Assembly: GCA_036796255.1 (NCBI GenBank)
Contig: DAIRDH010000009.1
Location: 1 to 64,000 of the forward strand
Reading direction: 5' to 3'
DNA length: 64,000 nt
Source: T3Sed10-241 sp036796255
GTDB lineage: Bacteria; Bacteroidota; Bacteroidia; Flavobacteriales_D; Cryomorphaceae
Shown: positions 61,173-64,000 of the stretch, piece after piece
How the letters are laid out: each line of letters starts with the position of its first letter
Numbering within the stretch: position 1 is the first letter of the stretch
Position numbers and translations under genes: made by a program
The notes under the pieces: model-generated
Databases searched by the model: none
Seen by the model: only the letters and a program-made list of their open reading frames with translations
What the model was told of the DNA's origin: nothing

Positions 61173-62069
61173 GTGGATACTGCCAAAGAAAAAAAACCAA
61201 AAATTCACCCCTACCTCAAGCTCGCCATCAAGTTGGGTCTTTCCGCATTGGCCATGTGGATTGTATTCCGCAAGGTAGAGTTTGGAGAGGTGTGGGGATT
61301 GGTTCGAGAAAGCAACCCATTGTGGTTGCTTTTGGCTTTGATACTGTTTAATGTCTCAAAATGGTTTAGCGCTTACCGTTTGCAAGCACTTCTGAGGGCC
61401 ATCAATATCGATCTTGATATGAATTACCAGCTACGGCTTACGTATGTTGGGATGTTTTACAACCTGTTCTTGCCGGGAAGTGTGGGCGGCGATGGCTATA
61501 AAGTGGTGCACCTCAATAAGCGGTTTTCGGCAAGTTTAAAGCTTCTCGTTGCTTCCATGTTGCTGGACAGGGCAAGTGGTGGTGCCATCCTGCTGGCCAT
61601 GGCTTTTGGTTTTGCTGCTTTTGTGATTCCCTATTTCGATTTCTTTCCTTCATACAGCCTTGCAGGTTTGATTGTATTGTCGCTGCTCTGTATACCTGCG
61701 CTTTATTTTGGTATCAGGCTCGTCTTCCCTTCATTTTGGTCTGCTCGCCATGCCATTCTTCTTTGGTCTGTTGGTGTGCAGTCAGTTCAGGTACTTTGTG
61801 CTTATGCCATTCTGCTCGCATTCGGCGTCACAGAGCTTTTCATGATTTACTTTGTTCTATTCCTGGTTTCCTCACTTGCCTCCATGTTGCCGATTAGTTT
61901 CGGGGGGGTTGGCTTGCGCGAACTGGTATTTCTTTACGCCTCTCAGTATCTGCCCATTGATGAGACTCCTGCCGTGTCATTGGGCTTGATGTACTTTGTA
62001 GTGATTGCAATTTCTTCTTTTGCAGGGGTGTTTGTGAAATTGCCCGGCACAAAAGGTGCCTTGGTATAG
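61173..62069 (+). CDS. Lysylphosphatidylglycerol synthase transmembrane region/UPF0104 (YbhN) family flippase-like protein
   Basis: A 298-residue membrane protein with seven to eight helices and a GTG start at 61173. It matches the LPG_synthase_TM/UPF0104 family: AMWIVFRKVEFGEVW at the N-terminus, the family motif FLPGSVGGDGYKVVHLNKR, and SFGGVGLREL near the C-terminus. Members include YbhN-like proteins and the flippase half of MprF; the substrate here is unknown (a lipid is likely). A TTG...TAATTTAG promoter-like pair with 16-base spacing precedes it. Confidence 0.82.
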   Translation: MDTAKEKKPKIHPYLKLAIKLGLSALAMWIVFRKVEFGEVWGLVRESNPLWLLLALILFNVSKWFSAYRLQALLRAINIDLDMNYQLRLTYVGMFYNLFLPGSVGGDGYKVVHLNKRFSASLKLLVASMLLDRASGGAILLAMAFGFAAFVIPYFDFFPSYSLAGLIVLSLLCIPALYFGIRLVFPSFWSARHAILLWSVGVQSVQVLCAYAILLAFGVTELFMIYFVLFLVSSLASMLPISFGGVGLRELVFLYASQYLPIDETPAVSLGLMYFVVIAISSFAGVFVKLPGTKGALV

Positions 62070-62137
62070 GTGCAGTAAGAATCGCAGCTCATCTGCCCAA
62101 AGGCTTCTGACAATTTAGTCGGTAATAATGCTTCAAA

Positions 62138-62833
62138 CTACTGACCCAGCTTCCAGCCCAGAAATTCATTGGGGTCAGGGCAATTTGCTAAATACCTTGT
62201 CATTTCTGACTCCATACACACTCCCGGATAGTCACCTTGCATGTCACCCATATCTCTGATAAGTTGAAAATGAAGGTGCGGCGGCCAGTCTCTGTTTTCA
62301 GCAGGGATTCCGAGTGTTGCAAAGATTTGACCGCGCCGTATGGGCATGCCCACTTCAAGACCTACAAGTGATTTTCGGCTCAGGTGACCGTACAAACTGT
62401 GAAAACTCAGGTTGCCCACCTGGTGAAACAGCACAATGGTAGGGCCGTAATCGCCGCTGGCGTCATTGTCAGCAAAGCTGTGAATCTCACCGGGCAATGG
62501 CGCAGCAATTTCGAACCCTTCAGGAAGCCAAAAGTCGATGCCGAGGTGTATGTTGCGGTAGTTTTCACTTTTCGCAAATACGTCGCTGCGCCTGTACAGG
62601 TCTCTTTTTTCCCGGTAGCCGCCATATGCTCCTTTAGCTCCTGATGCCGCAATGTGCTGATCAACATAATTGCTGAGCTGCTCCAGGTCCATGGCTTGTT
62701 CTCGTGGCAGCGCTGTATTGTTTACCGAAAGGTCAATGGGAATTAAATCCCCAGGTTCGAAAGCGTGCGCAAAAGGGAATTGAATCACCGGCGTGAACGT
62801 TTCGCCCAGTATGTTGTATTGCATGTTTTGCAT
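62138..62833 (-). CDS. M23 family metallopeptidase (LytM/DUF-type)
   Basis: A 231-residue zinc metallopeptidase with an M23 (LytM) domain at about 90-200. Zinc ligands and motif residues are visible: H and D in IHLGIDFW (HxxxD), YGHLS, and HLHF in WPPHLHFQL. No signal peptide is apparent (starts MQNMQYNILGETFTPVIQF), so it may act in the cytoplasm or be exported without a classical signal. Many M23 enzymes cut peptidoglycan cross-links. Convergent with the flippase gene and 86 bp from the partial OmpA gene upstream. Confidence 0.85.
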   Translation of the reverse strand: MQNMQYNILGETFTPVIQFPFAHAFEPGDLIPIDLSVNNTALPREQAMDLEQLSNYVDQHIAASGAKGAYGGYREKRDLYRRSDVFAKSENYRNIHLGIDFWLPEGFEIAAPLPGEIHSFADNDASGDYGPTIVLFHQVGNLSFHSLYGHLSRKSLVGLEVGMPIRRGQIFATLGIPAENRDWPPHLHFQLIRDMGDMQGDYPGVCMESEMTRYLANCPDPNEFLGWKLGQ

Positions 62834-62919
62834 CCGTCAAAATTAAAGAAAGCAATACTTCTAAGCCAAGCCAATTAAGCCTTGGGATGGAAGGCGGCAA
62901 TGTGGCTTTTTGCACAATT

Positions 62920-64000
62920 TCATTCCACTTCCATTACCACGTTGAGTTCGCGCTCAGTGCCAGCCACGTTTCCGTAAAGGGTAATGCTGTGTTGCTGCTT
63001 GCCTTTTCTGTTTTGGCCACGCAGCTTGCCTGCGATGCTGCCCCAGCTTCCAGAAGGGAATTGCATTTCCACATTATCAAGTTCAAAGATGGTGCTGTCG
63101 AACAGGAGAGAGTCGAGCCTGAAGTCTACGTCGCCCAACACTTCAAACACAAAGCTAAATGTGGCCTCGCTTCGCTCGGCCACCGCACCCAGGTCAGCAA
63201 TCTCACTGCTGAACCGCAAAGTTGCCAATGTGCTGTCAGTCGGGGCCCGCTGCACGCTGGATATTTCAATTTTGCGCTCAAGCGCCGCAGCGATACTCCA
63301 CACCGCATCACCTTCATTGGGATTGTCGCTCACATATGCTTGCGCCACATACTCGCCAAAGGGAATCTGAATTACTTCAAGCCTTCCGCCATCCTCAGCA
63401 GTGCCTTCAAGATAGGGCACAAAAACTCCGCCCTCGTAACGGTGCAGATGGTTGATCAACGAGGCGATACGCCGCGAAGTGAGCTTCACATTGTAGTCTG
63501 TTCGGGCGAGCGGGCTTGCAAATCCTTTTACGGTAAGTTGAATTTCCTGGCCCTCTCTCAGTTCCTGTAGGAGAAGCGGCGCAAAGGTAGCCAGGTCGCG
63601 CACCCCCTGATCTACCTGATTGAGAAAGAAGCGATCCATCGCCTCCTCAGCCTCGATTCCAGCTTCTGGAGCGAGCCCTCTTTTGTATGCATCCTGATAT
63701 TCAGGCAGGAGCTCAAGATATGCGTAATAGGAATCGAAGTATGCGGTCTTAGTGGTGTCGCTTTGGCTACGTGGGTCGGGCTCGTCATTGTGAAAGTAGA
63801 GGGTAACCGGCAGGTAATCGTTGAGCTCTTCCAGGGTGATGATGTGGAGCGTGTCAGCATATTCATAATCTGCTTCCGCAAAATGCCAGAGGTCATTGCA
63901 ACATCCAGCGCGCGCATCATGGGCAGCCTCCGGTCGGTTGGAGCTGATGTTGCCCTTGGCGACTGATGAATTGAAGCTGTAATACAGGTCGTTGGACGGA
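62920..64000 (-). CDS. OmpA-family protein (PD40/OmpA type; partial, N-terminus beyond window)
   Basis: About 360 C-terminal residues are visible; the frame stays open to the window edge. It contains a region with EELNDYLPVTLYFHNDEPDP, the segment preceding the OmpA domain in Bacteroidota PD40-OmpA proteins, and the peptidoglycan-associated OmpA-like domain (IQLTVKGFASPLARTDYNVKLTSRRIASLINHL, shown here by its TSRRIASL core), ending in an acidic tail (VVMEVE). Such proteins tether the outer membrane to peptidoglycan; PD40 beta-propeller repeats probably lie in the missing N-terminal part. The methionine at 63639 is internal, not the start. Confidence 0.85.
   Translation of the reverse strand, partial: PSNDLYYSFNSSVAKGNISSNRPEAAHDARAGCCNDLWHFAEADYEYADTLHIITLEELNDYLPVTLYFHNDEPDPRSQSDTTKTAYFDSYYAYLELLPEYQDAYKRGLAPEAGIEAEEAMDRFFLNQVDQGVRDLATFAPLLLQELREGQEIQLTVKGFASPLARTDYNVKLTSRRIASLINHLHRYEGGVFVPYLEGTAEDGGRLEVIQIPFGEYVAQAYVSDNPNEGDAVWSIAAALERKIEISSVQRAPTDSTLATLRFSSEIADLGAVAERSEATFSFVFEVLGDVDFRLDSLLFDSTIFELDNVEMQFPSGSWGSIAGKLRGQNRKGKQQHSITLYGNVAGTERELNVVMEVE

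Noticed and set aside
1..64000. CRISPR array, prophage, integron, tRNA or rRNA
   Set aside because: I found no regularly spaced short repeats, phage structural genes, cloverleaf tRNA or rRNA signatures on either strand.

Overview
The window looks like chromosomal DNA of a marine member of the Bacteroidota, most likely a flavobacterium of the Cryomorphaceae/Schleiferiaceae type. The family-level guess is inference. The evidence is: C-terminal type IX secretion (T9SS) sorting domains on many secreted proteins; TAnnTTTG-type promoter boxes close to start codons; a flavobacterial-type proteorhodopsin; the lipoprotein form of TamA (TamL) next to TamB; a Bacteroidota-type RNA polymerase omega subunit; and several large SusC/Oar-like outer membrane receptors. 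I see no tRNA, rRNA, CRISPR array, prophage or complete insertion sequence. Both ends cut genes: mnmE on the left and an OmpA/PD40-type protein on the right.

Layout. 1-11 kb: mnmE (partial), a T9SS cargo protein, sucD, then the overlapping tamB-tamL pair, which serves outer-membrane biogenesis. 11-20 kb: a GT-C glycosyltransferase translationally coupled to a LOG-family nucleosidase; a green-type proton-pumping proteorhodopsin; a TonB-dependent receptor behind a perfect 16-bp palindrome; and a large PAS/GAF sensor histidine kinase. 20-29 kb, all minus strand: ammonium transporter, esterase, TIGR02757 protein, LolD-like ATPase with a tiny membrane protein, SET-domain protein, exported Mn-type superoxide dismutase, then an NlpC/P60 - Crp/Fnr - DinB cluster with a consensus FNR-type site between the last two, then an alpha-oxoamine synthase. 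29-34 kb is a housekeeping run: bamD, rpoZ, coaBC, porD, recN. 34-45 kb: beta-barrel protein, an Oar-like giant receptor, a propeller protein, a second TonB-family barrel, two small unknowns and pepT. 45-57 kb is an island of six surface or secreted proteins, five of them with T9SS sorting domains. 57-64 kb: prolyl-aminopeptidase-like hydrolase, hypothetical protein, GT39, a disordered hydrophilic protein, a YbhN-type flippase, an M23 peptidase and the partial OmpA-type protein.

How it fits together: the window suggests a heterotrophic, surface-active marine bacterium. It would supplement energy with light (proteorhodopsin), import nutrients through TonB receptors driven by proton-motive force, and invest heavily in outer-membrane assembly (TamB/TamL, BamD, LolD) and in secreting adhesin-like proteins through T9SS (PorD plus many cargo proteins). 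The most interesting points are the FNR-like site controlling a DinB-family gene next to its probable regulator, the beta-helix plus EYFID-repeat T9SS gene pair, the palindromic operator in front of the receptor downstream of proteorhodopsin, and the altered active-site residues in CoaBC.
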